Shown here piece by piece: positions 1-11,229 of a DNA stretch of 64,000 nt; the stretch's first letter is position 1, and every line of letters starts with the position of its first letter. Under the pieces are notes generated by a model. That model saw nothing but the letters and a program-made list of their open reading frames with translations. It searched no databases and was not told where the DNA came from. The DNA lies in the NCBI GenBank assembly GCA_034509735.1, contig JACGWO010000004.1, forward strand, positions 9,219,395-9,283,394, read 5' to 3'. The position numbers and the translations under genes are program-made. The DNA is from Sesamum alatum. Taxonomy: Eukaryota > Streptophyta > Magnoliopsida > Lamiales > Pedaliaceae.

Positions 1-595
1 TTAATTCATTTTCAGAATAATGTGCAAAAAAACCCAGAAAATCTAATTTTTCAGAAAACGTCGAAAAACGGCACAAAATGACCCAGTCGTTGTGCCAGTC
101 GCCTGCCCGCACGCACAGGGTCGTGCACGCGCACGCGCACCCCTTGCCACACTGTTCTCGGCCAGCAGTCGCGCGCCTACGCACAGCGCACGGGCGCAAG
201 CGCCTGCCTGTGCGCGAAGCAGTGTGCGCGGCCGCCCCTGCCAGCACGCACGCTGGTAGACACGCCGGCCAGGCAGCGCGCAAGCGTGAGCCCGCGCCTG
301 CCAGCTAGTGACCGGCCGGCAGGGATGCGGCCGCTGCTGTTCATTTTAGATGCTTTTTTGACCTTTCTTTTTCAGCACATAATTAACAATATAAACTGAA
401 AATAAACATGCAATTTTTAAGATCCAATCTTAAATAAATCGCATGCATAATGTCCATCAAAGTCAAACAAATGAACAATCATATTTATTCACATATTCAT
501 ACAATCATACATGCTAATAAAATCGTAAAAGCAAGTAGATCATGCCAAGCACATAGATCTATGCCCCTTACATCGAACCGAGCTCTGATACCACT
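1..595 (-). mobile_element. Copia family A 5' leader fragment with GC-rich block
   Basis: Untranslated leader of a minus-oriented Copia element, cut by the window edge. It matches the leader of the full-length Copia at 37090-37687 in order: AT-rich stretch, a GC-rich block (about 60-330) rich in alternating gc, a T-rich stretch, then the primer site next to the LTR. Stop-free frames in the GC block (for example 78-308) are composition artefacts, not genes. Identity rests on the shared sequence and the position beside the primer site. Confidence 0.75.
582..593 (-). other. Primer binding site (initiator Met tRNA)
   Basis: The plus strand reads gctctgatacca, the reverse complement of tggtatcagagc, the canonical plant Copia primer site for initiator tRNA-Met. 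It lies two bases from the LTR edge at 596, as in the other two copies in the window. Confidence 0.85.
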
Positions 596-1170
596 TGAAG
601 GACAAGCGGATCCGCCCGGAAGCGCAAGCGGAAGTGTGCGAATGCAATATCTTAAAAATTTAAATAGCATAAAATCCCAAGGGTTGTACCCTTTGGTGCA
701 CAACCGGGTGTTCGATATATGATGTATCAACATAAAACGAATATTGAACATAGGGCTTAGAATTGAAATAAAATACGAAAGTGTATAAATCGTTACCTTT
801 GTAGTTTTTCACGTGTGCCGCTACTTGCGTTGTTCCTCTCCGAAATGTCAACGAACTTCAAACGTATGAACTCTCGAAAGGTGATCCACATCGCACCGGA
901 AGAGATACTCGTTTTCCTTGCTAGAGGAAAAACGGATCTAGGAGGAAAAGGTTTAAGAAGACAAACAGTATCAATTAGTGTTCTTCGTAAACTCACTTTG
1001 TTCTTTCAAAGGATTCTAGATCCAATGAAGAACACAAGAGTAGGGAGAGGGAGAGAGGTCGAGAGTTAGAAGGGAGAGAGTGTGATTTTTCTTCTTCTTT
1101 TCCTAGAAAAGATGAATAATGAATCTTGTTACTTAGGTGTCAGTATATACTCATATATATACATAATTAA
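596..1170 (-). repeat. Truncated Copia family A LTR
   Basis: Starts tgaaggacaagcgg, like the LTRs at 2268, 29929, 37688 and 41221, and follows them to the AT-rich TATA region, where it stops abruptly at acataattaa. The rest of the LTR is missing, and the sequence jumps into a second copy of the internal leader. The junction sits at a short ttaaaa-like match, consistent with a deletion by illegitimate recombination. Confidence 0.75.
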
Positions 1171-2267
1171 AATCCTCACCAATCCTATCTACTCTCATTA
1201 CAAATGAAAGTAATACATTGAAATAATAACAAGCCTTAACATCATCAGGCTGAAAATACGGGAGATGATAGTCCCAAAACAAGAGGCACGCAAGCCCCAC
1301 CCAACAGAAATTAAATGATCATACATTCATCCATACACAAGGTCTAGGGCTCTTGTGATCATCCTATGTTGATTCCATCAACGCACACAAGACAATTATT
1401 CCAAATAATCATGCATTAAACCAATGGATATTCCAAATATCCAAGTGATGTCCAACATCACAAAAAAAAAAAAAACATAAATATATAAACAATATGCAAA
1501 ATTCAAATTTCAAATTTAATGGACATTACAAACAATGCATCCAATGCATGTATTAATCTCAAATTAATTAAGCAAATTTGATCTAAGGAATAATCCAATT
1601 ATTCCAAAATCAAATATGCAAAATTAACACATTTTCAGAATAATGTGCAGAAAAACTAGAAAATCAAATTATCCAGAATATATCGAAAAACAGCACAAAA
1701 CGGCACAACCTGTGTGCCTGCCGGCCAGCAGCGTGCACAGGGCAGCGCGCGCGCACGCAGGCTGCAAGCCTGCGTGCCCTGCGCGCGTGCTCCCCGTGCT
1801 GCGCTGGCCTCAGCCGGCAGCGGCTGCCTGCGCACAGCGCGCGCGCAGGCACCCGCCTGCGCGCGGCCGCCCCTGCCTGCACGCATGCTGGCAGGCATGT
1901 CGGCCAGGCCTGCAGGCAGGCGTGAGGCCGCACGCGCCCGGCAGTGCGCTTGCCAGCCAGTGATCGGCCGGCAGGGGCAACAGCCAACCGCTGCCGCTGC
2001 TGTCCGTTTTATTTTTATTTTTTTTCATGTTTTTCAACATCATTTTTCAGTACAAAACAGTAATAATAATCTGAAAATGAGCATGCAATTTTAGATCCAG
2101 TCTAATAAAATAAGCATGCCGAAAGTCCATCAAATTCAAACAATTGAATCATCATATTATTCATACATTTATGTAATCTAACATTCCATTAAAACCATAA
2201 AACCAAGTAGATCATGCCAAGCACATAGATCTATGCCCCCTACATCGAATCGGGCTCTGATACCACT
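1171..2267 (-). mobile_element. Second Copia family A leader fragment
   Basis: Colinear with 36656-37687 of the full-length Copia: the cctcaccaatcctatctact start, the atgataGTCCC segment, runs of repeated atgcat words, a GC-rich block at about 1690-1990, a T-rich stretch and the primer site. No coding domain remains. The ORFs at 1643-2094 on both strands follow from GC-rich, stop-poor sequence. Confidence 0.75.
2254..2265 (-). other. Primer binding site (initiator Met tRNA)
   Basis: The plus strand reads gctctgatacca, complementary to the 3' end of initiator tRNA-Met, two bases from the LTR start at 2268. Confidence 0.85.
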
Positions 2268-4463
2268 TGAAAGGACAAGCGGATCCACCCGGGAGCGCGA
2301 GCGGAAGCGAGAAATGGTGCGTAAATTTAAATCAAATTTAAATAAATGTTCCTCAAGGGTGTACCCTTGGGTGCTCAACCGGGCGTTTGATGTAGGATGT
2401 GTTAATATTAAAAGTACACATAAAACACATAGGGCATAGATGAATAGTAAAGATCTACTAAAGCATAATAAACCGTTACCTTGTAGATTTTACGTGTGCT
2501 CGGGTACTTGGGTTGTTCCTTCACTAGAATTCTCACAAATCCAAACGTATGGATTCTCCAAAGGTGATCCATACCACACCGGAAGAAACGCACGTTCTCC
2601 TTGCTAGAGGGAAACGGGTTTATGAAGGAATCGGTTTAAGAGAAGAACACTATGAATTAGTGTTCTCTTAAACCTACTTTGTTCTTCCTCTTGATTCAAA
2701 ATCAAGTGAAAAACACTAGTAAAAGGAGAGGGAGATGGCCGAGAGTTAGAGAGAGAGGAGAGGGCCGAATTGTCTTCTTTTTCCTTGAAAAAGATGAATA
2801 ATGATTCTAATACACTAGGTGTTGTATATACTCCTATATATACATAATTAATGTGATTATTGGAATGTGTCTAGGTTCATCCAAGGATGTCTAGATACAT
2901 TCCAATCAATCACCATTAATTCTTCAATCAAGCCTACCAACTTTTATGGTATGATCAAATCATACCAAAAGGAAAAGGCTTGATTGGAGTTGATTTGTCT
3001 CTTTCCAAAAGAGATAAGTCAACATACCACCTTGCATGAAACATGGTTGATTTTAGCTTCCTCCAACGGAGCATTTTGGCCATGCTCAATATGGGAACAA
3101 ATTCAACTTCTTTCTATTCCAAAATAGGAATTATTTCTCCTCTCGGGGTCAAATTTAACGGACCGGGTTTTATCATAATTCAATTATAATGAACCCAACA
3201 TTAGCAATTTAATGTCCACTTAAATCATTCCCGTTGATCTTTTAATCCAATTAAAAGATCCAACATCTCAACTTTCCATATTTAATCGAAAATCCAATTT
3301 ATCGATTAAACAAGGGCCCGATACAATATCGGTCCGTCCATCCAATGGACTATCCCTTAAGTAATCCAATTACTTATTTATCCTTCGAGATTGACTCCAA
3401 GTCAATCTCTCAACCTCCTCGTGATTTGTGTGTGACCCTTTAGGTTCACCCTCAGCTAGACTTAGGCCCGTGTCCTACAAGGGCCCGTCACCATGGATGG
3501 ACGTCTAGCAACGGTTCATGGCACTAGAGACTAGGTGAACTGGCGTGAACATTTAGGCGCCGATTCCATACGACTACGGTCCTTCCGTCTCCCAGCTTTA
3601 GTCTAGGGTATGGAATTGGGCGTCGGTTCCCATCCTTTACTAGGCATCTATGCTTAATACTCGAGACTACGTATGCTTCATTGCATCGACACAGGAAACC
3701 ATTCCCTGTTCGACCAACCACTGTGGCCATAGCTTTAAATAGCATGAACGTGTCTCCGAGTGCATAGGAGATACCTCTGTCACATAGTGACAGGGGACGG
3801 ATCCTCTTCTTGGAATCCACCGTCCTCGCTACACATTTCGACTGCACTGGACAAGCCTTATAATGATCATCTTACAGAATGATCACCTCTCGCCAGATCC
3901 AAAATACAGCCGTCCTGTGCACGCGACTGCCATGATCCCTCAAGTCTGAGGACTACTCCCGTACTATCGGAACCGGGGAAATCCAATCATACAGACCAAG
4001 CCTCCAAGGCTACCATATGATGATCCCCGCAAGTCAGTCCAGTCGGCTCGACCCCATTTGACCAACCCATCAAGATCGTGTAGGCGTCCCACGCCTGTCG
4101 TCAATGAAGCACGGCACTCATCCAATGAACATGACTCTTGATGCAAGTCTCAATAGGACTCTCGATGCCCTGTCTCGAGGTCCTCGACTTGGAACGTTTC
4201 AGACCCAACTCTAAATCAGTTGATTTCATGACCACTATCCAATGCGTAGCCCAACTGCATGAGTTGTTAACCGTGGTATGTGGCTTTGTTGCGATATAAG
4301 TAAAACACCGTTTTAGCAAATGTGAAATGAGCGCAACAAAGTAAGCACCAAAAGTGACGAATACTCATTTTATTCAGCACATAATAATATTACATTTACA
4401 TCGAGTTATATAATAGGTTACAAATCGCCAAACCTATTGGCTTTCTGCTCACCTATTCTAACA
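2268..4463 (-). repeat. Near-complete Copia family A LTR
   Basis: Runs from tgaaaggacaagcgg to ctattctaaca, the same termini as the LTRs of the intact element at 29929-39916, at about 2.2 kb. It is visibly more diverged than that pair, so it is an older copy. The short ORFs inside it (for example 3524-3847 minus) recur in every LTR copy and look like chance frames. Confidence 0.8.
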
Positions 4464-5471
4464 ACTTGGGCCCGTGTCCCACAAGGGCCCGTTACCATGG
4501 ATGGTCGTCTAGCAACGGTCCATGGCACTAGAGACTAGGTGAATGTGGGCATGAATATTTAGGCGCCGATTCCGTACGGGTACGGTCCTTCCGTATACCG
4601 TCTCCCGGCCTTAATCTAGGGTATGGAATTGGGCGTCGGTTCCCATCCTTGACTAGGCATTTATGCTTAATACTCGAGACTACGCATACCTCATTGCATC
4701 GACACAGTAACCATTTCCTGTTCGACCAACCACTATGGTCACAGCTTTAAACAACATGAACGTGTCTCCGAGTGCATAGGAGATACCTCTATCATATACT
4801 GACAGGGGACGGATCCTCTTCTTAGGACCCACCGTCCTCGCTACACACTCTAACTACACTGGACAATGCTTATAATGATCATCTTACAGAATGACCACCT
4901 CTCACCAGAGCCAAGATACAGCCGTCCTATGCACGTGACTGCCATGGTTCCTCAAGTTTCAGGACTACTCCCATACTATCAGAACTGGGGAAATTCAATC
5001 ATACCGACCAAGCCTCCAAGGCTTCCATATGATGATCTCCGCGAGTTAGTCCAGTCGGCTCGACCCCAGTCGACCAACCCATCAAGATCGTGTAGGCGTC
5101 TCACGCCTGTCGCCGATGAAACACGGCACTTGTCCAATGAACACGACTCTTGATGCAAGTCTCTATAGGAATCTCGATGCCCTGTCTCGAGGTCCTCGAC
5201 TTGGAATGTTTCAGACCCAACTCTTAATCAGTTGATTTCATGACCACCATCCAATGCGTGGTCCAACTGCATGAGTTGTTAATCGTGGTCTGTGGGCTTT
5301 GTTGCAATATATGTAAAACACCATTTTTGCAAATGTAAAATGAGCGCAACAAAGAGAATACCAAAGTAACAAATACTCATTTTATTCATTACATAATATT
5401 ACATTACATCAAGTTGTCAAATAGGTTACAAAATGTCAAACCTATTGGCTTTCTAGTCACCTATTTTAACA
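4464..5471 (-). repeat. Partial Copia family A LTR joined to a full one
   Basis: Begins at acttgggcccgtgtcc, which lies in the middle of the LTR, and continues to the terminal taaca. It directly follows the end of the LTR at 4463, with no internal region or polypurine tract between them. This makes an LTR-LTR tandem, probably the scar of recombination or a large deletion. Confidence 0.75.
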
Positions 5472-6890
5472 CAAAATGAATTCATCCAAGCTCCTATATA
5501 TAGACAAGATCTAGATCACATTCAATGAATATAGACACCAACAACTATGAACAACTTTTGTCTTGATATCTCCTAATGTCCTCTCTACATAGGCAAACCC
5601 TATCAGAGTTATACTTTGCTATTTCATCTTCAATTAATGAAGCTTTGTCTAGGTTCATTGAATCTTGTCCTCATTTGTCTTGTGGGCTTTGGCTAGGTTT
5701 GGGCTTGATCTCAATTCTCAATTGCATCAAGTCCAAAGTCAATTAATTCCAATCTAATTAAACCTATGCTTTTCTAGGCCCATAATGCTTAATTTATTAA
5801 TTAAACATAAGCCCAAATCAATTAATCTGATTAATTGATTTACAAGACAAAATAATTAATTGGTCATAAGTATTTAATTAATCAAATTAATTTATGCTTA
5901 TGAATTCTCAAATCAAATAATCTAGTTAATTGATTAAAATGTCAAACTAATTAATCTTAATTAATTGGTCACAAGTCTTAATTATAGCTTGTGAATTCCT
6001 ATCAAACAAGATCTAAATTAAATAATCATATTATTTAATTCTTATTGATTGATTTCACAAATCATCCAAATGTATAAATTAATTTAACTCCTTCAATTGA
6101 TTAACATCTTTCCCATAATTAATCATATTAATTAATTAAAAAATTCCATCATGGATTTGTGTGTGACCTGCTAGGTTCACGACTTCCTAGACTTGGGCTT
6201 GTATCGTATACAATTTAATTGACAACTAATGTTGCATAGATTAATTAAATCATATTTAATTAATCAGTCTTGATTGACTCTATAATCCAAGAGTACCCCT
6301 TGTACATGGATGGCCACCTAGCAGTGGTCCATGGGACTAGAGAATAAATGAATCTTTGTGAACCTATAAGTTATGAATTTCATGCAAATACAGTCCTTCC
6401 ATCAAGCCAATCTCCCGGTCAAAGTCTAGGGCTCCAAATTAAATAATCATATTCTTTAATTCGTATGATTGATTTCATAAATCATCCAAATGTATTAAAT
6501 ATAAATCCTTAAATTAATTGACATCTTCTCCATATTTAATCATATTAATTAATTAAAAAATTTCATCTTGGATGTGTGTGTGACCCTTTAGGTTCACTAT
6601 TCAGCTAGACTTGAGCTTGGATCGCATATAATTTAATTGGCAACTAATGTTGCACAAATTAATTAAATCACATTTAATTAATCACTCTTGATTAACTCTT
6701 TAATCCAAGAGTACCCGTTGCACATGGATGGCCACCTTACAGTGGTCCATGGCACTAGAGAATAGGTATTGTATAATGCATAAGATGAAGATAGCCAGAA
6801 CAACAATTCTAAAGACTAAAATTTTATTAAAATCATTTAGAATGACCGACAATGAGCCAACAATTAGCTTGACGGTCACCAATTTTAACA
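5472..6890 (-). repeat. Diverged Copia LTR (family B) with internal duplication
   Basis: AT-rich sequence sharing the gtgtgtgaccc, aggttcac and tagactt words and the ggatggccacc block with family A, but otherwise different. About 340 bp occurs twice in direct orientation (about 6010-6352 and 6428-6770). It ends in ttttaaca and is followed by atctcccacttgacc, the reverse complement of a Copia polypurine tract, so it is a 3' LTR of a minus-oriented element. The left boundary is uncertain. Confidence 0.55.
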
Positions 6891-7200
6891 ATCTCCCACT
6901 TGACCTAAAATCCAAATGCCATAAGCCCATGCTCATCTTCTCAAGATGTTGTGTATGTGGAAACTATAATCAGGCTTAGTCAACGGGTCTGCTATATTCT
7001 ATGTGACCACTACTATCACATTTGTTTGGATTTGTAATGAGGTCATAGCTTTCACGCTTGCGTCATTCTCCCGTTGTTATGACAAGGTATAACTACGAAT
7101 TCGACAATGCTAGGCACCACTCCCAACTCTTGGATGTATTTTAAATCCAAAAAGACCTCCTGTGCAGCTTCATAAGCCACAACATAGTCGGCCTACGACG
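6888..7200 (-). pseudogene. Copia RNase H C-terminal remnant
   Basis: Downstream of the polypurine tract at 6891-6905, the reverse strand shows a decayed version of the Copia RNase H C-terminus seen intact at 32187-32520. Recognisable pieces correspond to EAAxE, the ELGVVPSI segment and the NNG motif, separated by frameshifts and stops. It is the 3' coding end of the element owning the LTR at 5472-6890. It is non-functional; the assignment is by eye. Confidence 0.55.
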
Positions 7201-7390
7201 TGTAAGATGTACCATTCAATATTTGTTAGAGTTGATGCACTTTATGCTCCCGACTATTAGATTTATTAATAGACACAAACAAATACGTCAAATACGGGGA
7301 AGTTAAGAATTCATCATAAATTCCTCAAACACATTAGCACAATTGTACAGACATTAGGATAAATAGTAGTTGACGAAAAGGGATATACTT
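7201..7390. other. Unassigned spacer
   Basis: Short stretch between the Copia remnant and the Harbinger-like block. I see no open frame, terminal repeat or motif in it. Confidence 0.3.
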
Positions 7391-7639
7391 GTGTTCGATA
7401 ATGATACCTGCGACCCATCGTTCCGGCCAGACTGTGGTCCCCTCAATGGCCGCAACTGCACGGTACTATCCCCTTCACCTGCCGTAGGTCCACCCCGATC
7501 TAACTGGAGTCCGAAGCGACGGATGTAATCCGTCTATGACCTAATACCGCCGGTACCGGATCCCATGTCTAGGCTCCATCACGGGCCTACTGAAACAGTC
7601 CGTCGCAATCTAAAGCCTTCATTTTCATGTGCAGCCTAG

Positions 7640-8310
7640 CCCTCTTCATCCCAACAGCCGACATGTGTATGCATTTGTAATGAAGGGGCAACGGAGTCCG
7701 AAATTACTATCAGAATGTCTCGATTGTCAGGGCGTATGCTAGGACCGGCGGAGTTGTTGTAGCCATGCTGGGAAACACTATGCACATCCCCAAAATCACG
7801 TCGTCAACGACCCCACACTTCCAGCATTCTCGGATACAGCGGCTCTGGACAAATGCGGTAACAGCGGGCCAAGGGGTAAGCTTGTTTGAAGCGATGGAGG
7901 ACACACAACGGTTGTTCATGTATACATTTCACACTGCTTAAGATTGGTAAAGTAAATTTGCATCATCGTAGAATGGGCATCACATACCTGTAAGACTTGT
8001 CGTTCCAAGTGGTTTGGTATCACCATCCACATTGTCTGGCTATCATAGTCAACCCTAGGTATCTTTGCGAGCGCGTGGAAGGTCCGAAAGCGCTCTTTAA
8101 ACTCATAAAATTTCATGCGGAACTGCTCCTGTGTATATGGATATCCACCATGTCGGCGTAATGCACGGGACCAATACGCTATCTGGCCCTCTGCCACGTC
8201 GTCGTCAGACATCGGCACCATTGCATTTGCATCAAGAATCATCCACATAAAGCGCCACTCCATCCCCAGTTCCAGTGTGCTCCTGTGGGAATCCGGCCCG
8301 CTCCAAAATA
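7640..8310 (-). pseudogene. Myb/SANT-like protein fragment, Harbinger-associated
   Basis: The frame at 7916-8263 encodes a helix-turn-helix-type region with aromatic spacing (YWSRALRRHGGYPYTQEQ, then KFYEFKERFRTFHAL) typical of the plant Myb/SANT-like domain found in PIF/Harbinger ORF1 proteins. A GAHWNWGW stretch just upstream lies in another frame, so the copy is frameshifted. A further short frame (7710-7919) follows on the same strand. In this superfamily the Myb-like protein helps the transposase bind DNA. It sits just past the transposase on the same strand, so it belongs to the same or a neighbouring element. The GC content is higher than the surroundings. Domain assignment is by eye and moderate. 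Confidence 0.5.
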
Positions 8311-8589
8311 CGTTCGTATGTCATGACTGCAAATATGTATACATGCAATTACATTTAAGTGCAAAAAAAGCCGTTGGACAAAGTATGTGAACAAACGCTC
8401 AATATATAAGGTCAAAATATGCATATAATTATACATGCAATTAAGAGTATGAAATGTAAAGCATCTGGCGTTTATGAAATGAAAAACGTAATTAAGAGTA
8501 ATGGTTGCAATTTTATAGAAATGACACAACAATAATAACCATATGAATGGCATCCATTGAGCAAAATCAAGCTAAAAGAATATTGTCCC

Positions 8590-9800
8590 CTAGGTCGTTG
8601 CCCGATCTGCCCACATCTGCATCGCTATGTTGGCCCAAAATGCTTGTTGGGCTTCTACCTCATCGACGTTTTGATGTCCCCTATGGTAAAAGGCATCCAT
8701 GTCCTGTGGAATGTCGTCTTCTGGTTCATTGAAAATGATGTCGTCCTGACTGAACCTACAGATAAAGTTGTGCAGTGTGCAACATGCAATAACTATGTCC
8801 ACTTGATGCTGAAAGAGGTAGCTTGGCATCCCCCACTACAATATTGGAAACCTCTTATTCAGTACACCGAAGCAGCGCTCTATTACATTGCACAGGGAGA
8901 ATGGGCATGGTTGAACAAGTCCTGGGGGGTACGATAATAACGGCCCTGTCCCCTTTACTCAGCTAGATAGTACCGAGTACCGTGATACAGCGCAAGAAAA
9001 CATTGGTAGTTTATGTAACCTGAGTCAACCAGGCAATACTTTACTGCATATTCGGGGGTCCAGGAAAATTAATAAAAACCATGCTTTATACTTTTAGGGA
9101 TCAAATGCGTAATTACATAGTTACCTACTGATCGAAGGGAAAGCAAACATCGGGTCCTGTAAAACAGCACGGTCCAGTACACAGGCATCGGCGGCACTAC
9201 CTTCCCACCCAGCGTACACGTATGTGAAATTCATGTCAAAGTCACATATGCCCAACATGTTCTGCACAAGTCGGTTCTTACGCGATCGACATTTGTTCTG
9301 GTCTGTTTGTGGGACCCATGCCGGTATTAGTGCCCCATCCATCACACCAACGCCGTCTTGAGTTTTTTCTTTAACTTGGTCAGAGTTCGGTATACATAAT
9401 GCACCTGAAGGAGAATTAGTAGGGTTGTACCTTAAAGTATAGGAAGAAATCCGGGTTTGATGCAATTCCGGGGGGCGCGTCTGACCAGGTTGGTCGCATG
9501 ATCATTTTTGGAGCGAACGCACATAAAGCAGACAACAATCGATGGAACCTACGATTAATAGTCTCAAGTAAGTGTTGGAATTGTTCCATGCTATCACGAT
9601 GTCTTTTGTGCATCCCAACAGTCTGCATAAAGTTAGCTACCTTCTCGATCGAACTGACCTGTGAGGTTTGCCCGTGTGGCAGCAATCCCCTAACAGTCAA
9701 TGCATCGACGAGTCAATAGAAACACGGTCTGGTCATTCGAATATTGTCATAGAACCTGCCTGCGTGTGGTGTCGACATAATCTCGGCAACCCAACCTTCC
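8590..9800 (-). pseudogene. PIF/Harbinger transposase (DDE_Tnp_4), broken
   Basis: Reading down the minus strand: an RDYVDTT-like start (about 9790), RGLL and the FMQTVGMHKRHRDSMEQFQH helical region (9416-9700), then MDGALIPAWVP with the first catalytic Asp and CDFDMNFTYVYAGWEGSAAD (9121-9465). A likely ~85-bp intron follows, then KYCLVDSGY with the second Asp (about 9050), NVIERCFGVL with the catalytic Glu (about 8880), and IACCTLHNFI (8590-8829). All three catalytic residues can be found, but in different frames and with at least one stop after the FPIL segment, so the gene is dead. In an intact element this enzyme cuts and pastes DNA at TTA targets. No terminal repeats were found. Confidence 0.8.
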
Positions 9801-9929
9801 CCTTGCAAAGCAGAAGTGTTATGAGGCACATTATCACGAAACAACTACAGACAGATGAGGTCCTGAAAAATATAGAATTCCTCAGGCACATCAGATTCGT
9901 GACTTCCTAGTGAACCTAGCGTCCACGGA

Positions 9930-10340
9930 GTTCCAATCGAAGAGTCAATGCCGTGGAAAGCTCATTCGCTAGTGCTCACCATAGTTAGTTGCTAGAAGGA
10001 GAAAAGTAGTCAATGCGTGGAATAGATCCAAAGTAATTGGTACAAAGGCAAGCCTAAATTCATACAAGGAAAGCTAACACTTAGGAACAATCACAAGGCT
10101 AACAATTAGGAATAATCACAAGGCTGCACAATCATGGATTGGGCTGGGAAACAAACTATCGTTCATAGGCATAATAACACGTTAATAATAACATACTACA
10201 CGGTCTCAACACAATATTCACTTTATCAGTGAATATAACCACCACAATTTGTTTTCGTCATCTAGATGAAGGAAGATCGTTCGTGTGCTGTGGCTATGGA
10301 AACGTTCAAGAGCGGTAGTGAAGATGGAATCCGGAAGATC
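9930..10340. other. Spacer between Harbinger transposase and Myb-like ORF
   Basis: No motif recognised. It probably belongs to the Harbinger element because coding remnants on both sides share one strand. Confidence 0.3.
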
Positions 10341-10343
10341 CTA

Positions 10344-11139
10344 GAACTTTGTTAACTCATCAACACAACGCTCAATATCAGTCGTCGCTTTAAGGCCAGC
10401 TCGATCAATCTTTTCCTGGAGTGACTCGTTCAACTTGTCCATAGTTTCACACTTCTTTGACTGCAACGTGATTGACCCGCGCTTGCTCGACACTTGCTAC
10501 GCGACGGCCCGGAGTATGTAGACGTTAGCGGTGTTCCAATCTGCAATGACTGTGTATGAGCTACGTCCTCGTAATCGTCCCTTGACTAATGGCCCCCTGA
10601 GCTTCCAGCAGTCAGTTGATCATTGTCTCCAGTGGCCCTAGCATTGAATGCACGTGGTGGGTTTGCACCGGAACATGCAATAACACCGTGCGTGGTGTTG
10701 CGAGCAAGCATCTATGTGGAAAGATCAAAGTGTGGTAGCCTGTGTTCAACTATTTTCTTTAACTCAGCCTTTTCATACAAAAAGACAAGTTGAATGGAGC
10801 TTGCAATCATCACCTTCCCACGCAAATTGATAGACAACCTTACCCTAAACATGTACGTTAAGGTAATATAAATGTGTACCCGGTAAAGCTCCTCTAGGCA
10901 TCCGGCTTCATCTGTATAGTGTTACGTTCTGCGTCCCAACCCCACCCAGTACCCCTACTTAAAATGTCATTCATGAGGCGCCAAGCATGACGGAATCTGT
11001 TAAGTTTGTCCTTCAGTTGGTCCGTCGTGAACACATGAGAAGGATACATGGTGAAATTCATCCTATTACATATACGAGCCCATACAGAGGGTGAAAATGT
11101 TGATGACTGCAGTTGGTTGCTGATAAACTCCTCGTGCAT
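10344..11139 (-). pseudogene. Harbinger ORF1-like Myb/SANT protein, broken
   Basis: The frame at 10894-11139 encodes a Myb_DNA-bind_3-like domain: FSPSVWARICNRMNF, then FTTDQLKDKLNRFRHAWRLM and GTGWGWDAERNTI, the usual F-T-x-x-Q-L-K and G-x-G-W-D pattern. Further along the strand (about 10344-10500) a frame reads as a charged helix ending near the TKF stop, consistent with the C-terminal helix of such proteins. These proteins partner PIF/Harbinger transposases. It lies about 1.1 kb upstream of the transposase remnant, in the same orientation. The frame is interrupted between the two parts. Confidence 0.6.
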
Positions 11140-11229
11140 AAACTAAATGAACCTAAGCTCCATATATGGTGTCCAAACAATTTTTTCCGAACGAGAGGCA
11201 TTCGCCGAACCTATGTCGCTTACTGGGTC

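Noticed and set aside
3524..4319. Recurring ORFs starting MQSKCVARTVDSKKR and MHQESCSLDECR, repeated at 31298-31841, 38975-39597 and 42686-43018
   Set aside because: They lie inside LTR copies and recur only because the LTR is repeated; reading frames are broken differently in each copy.
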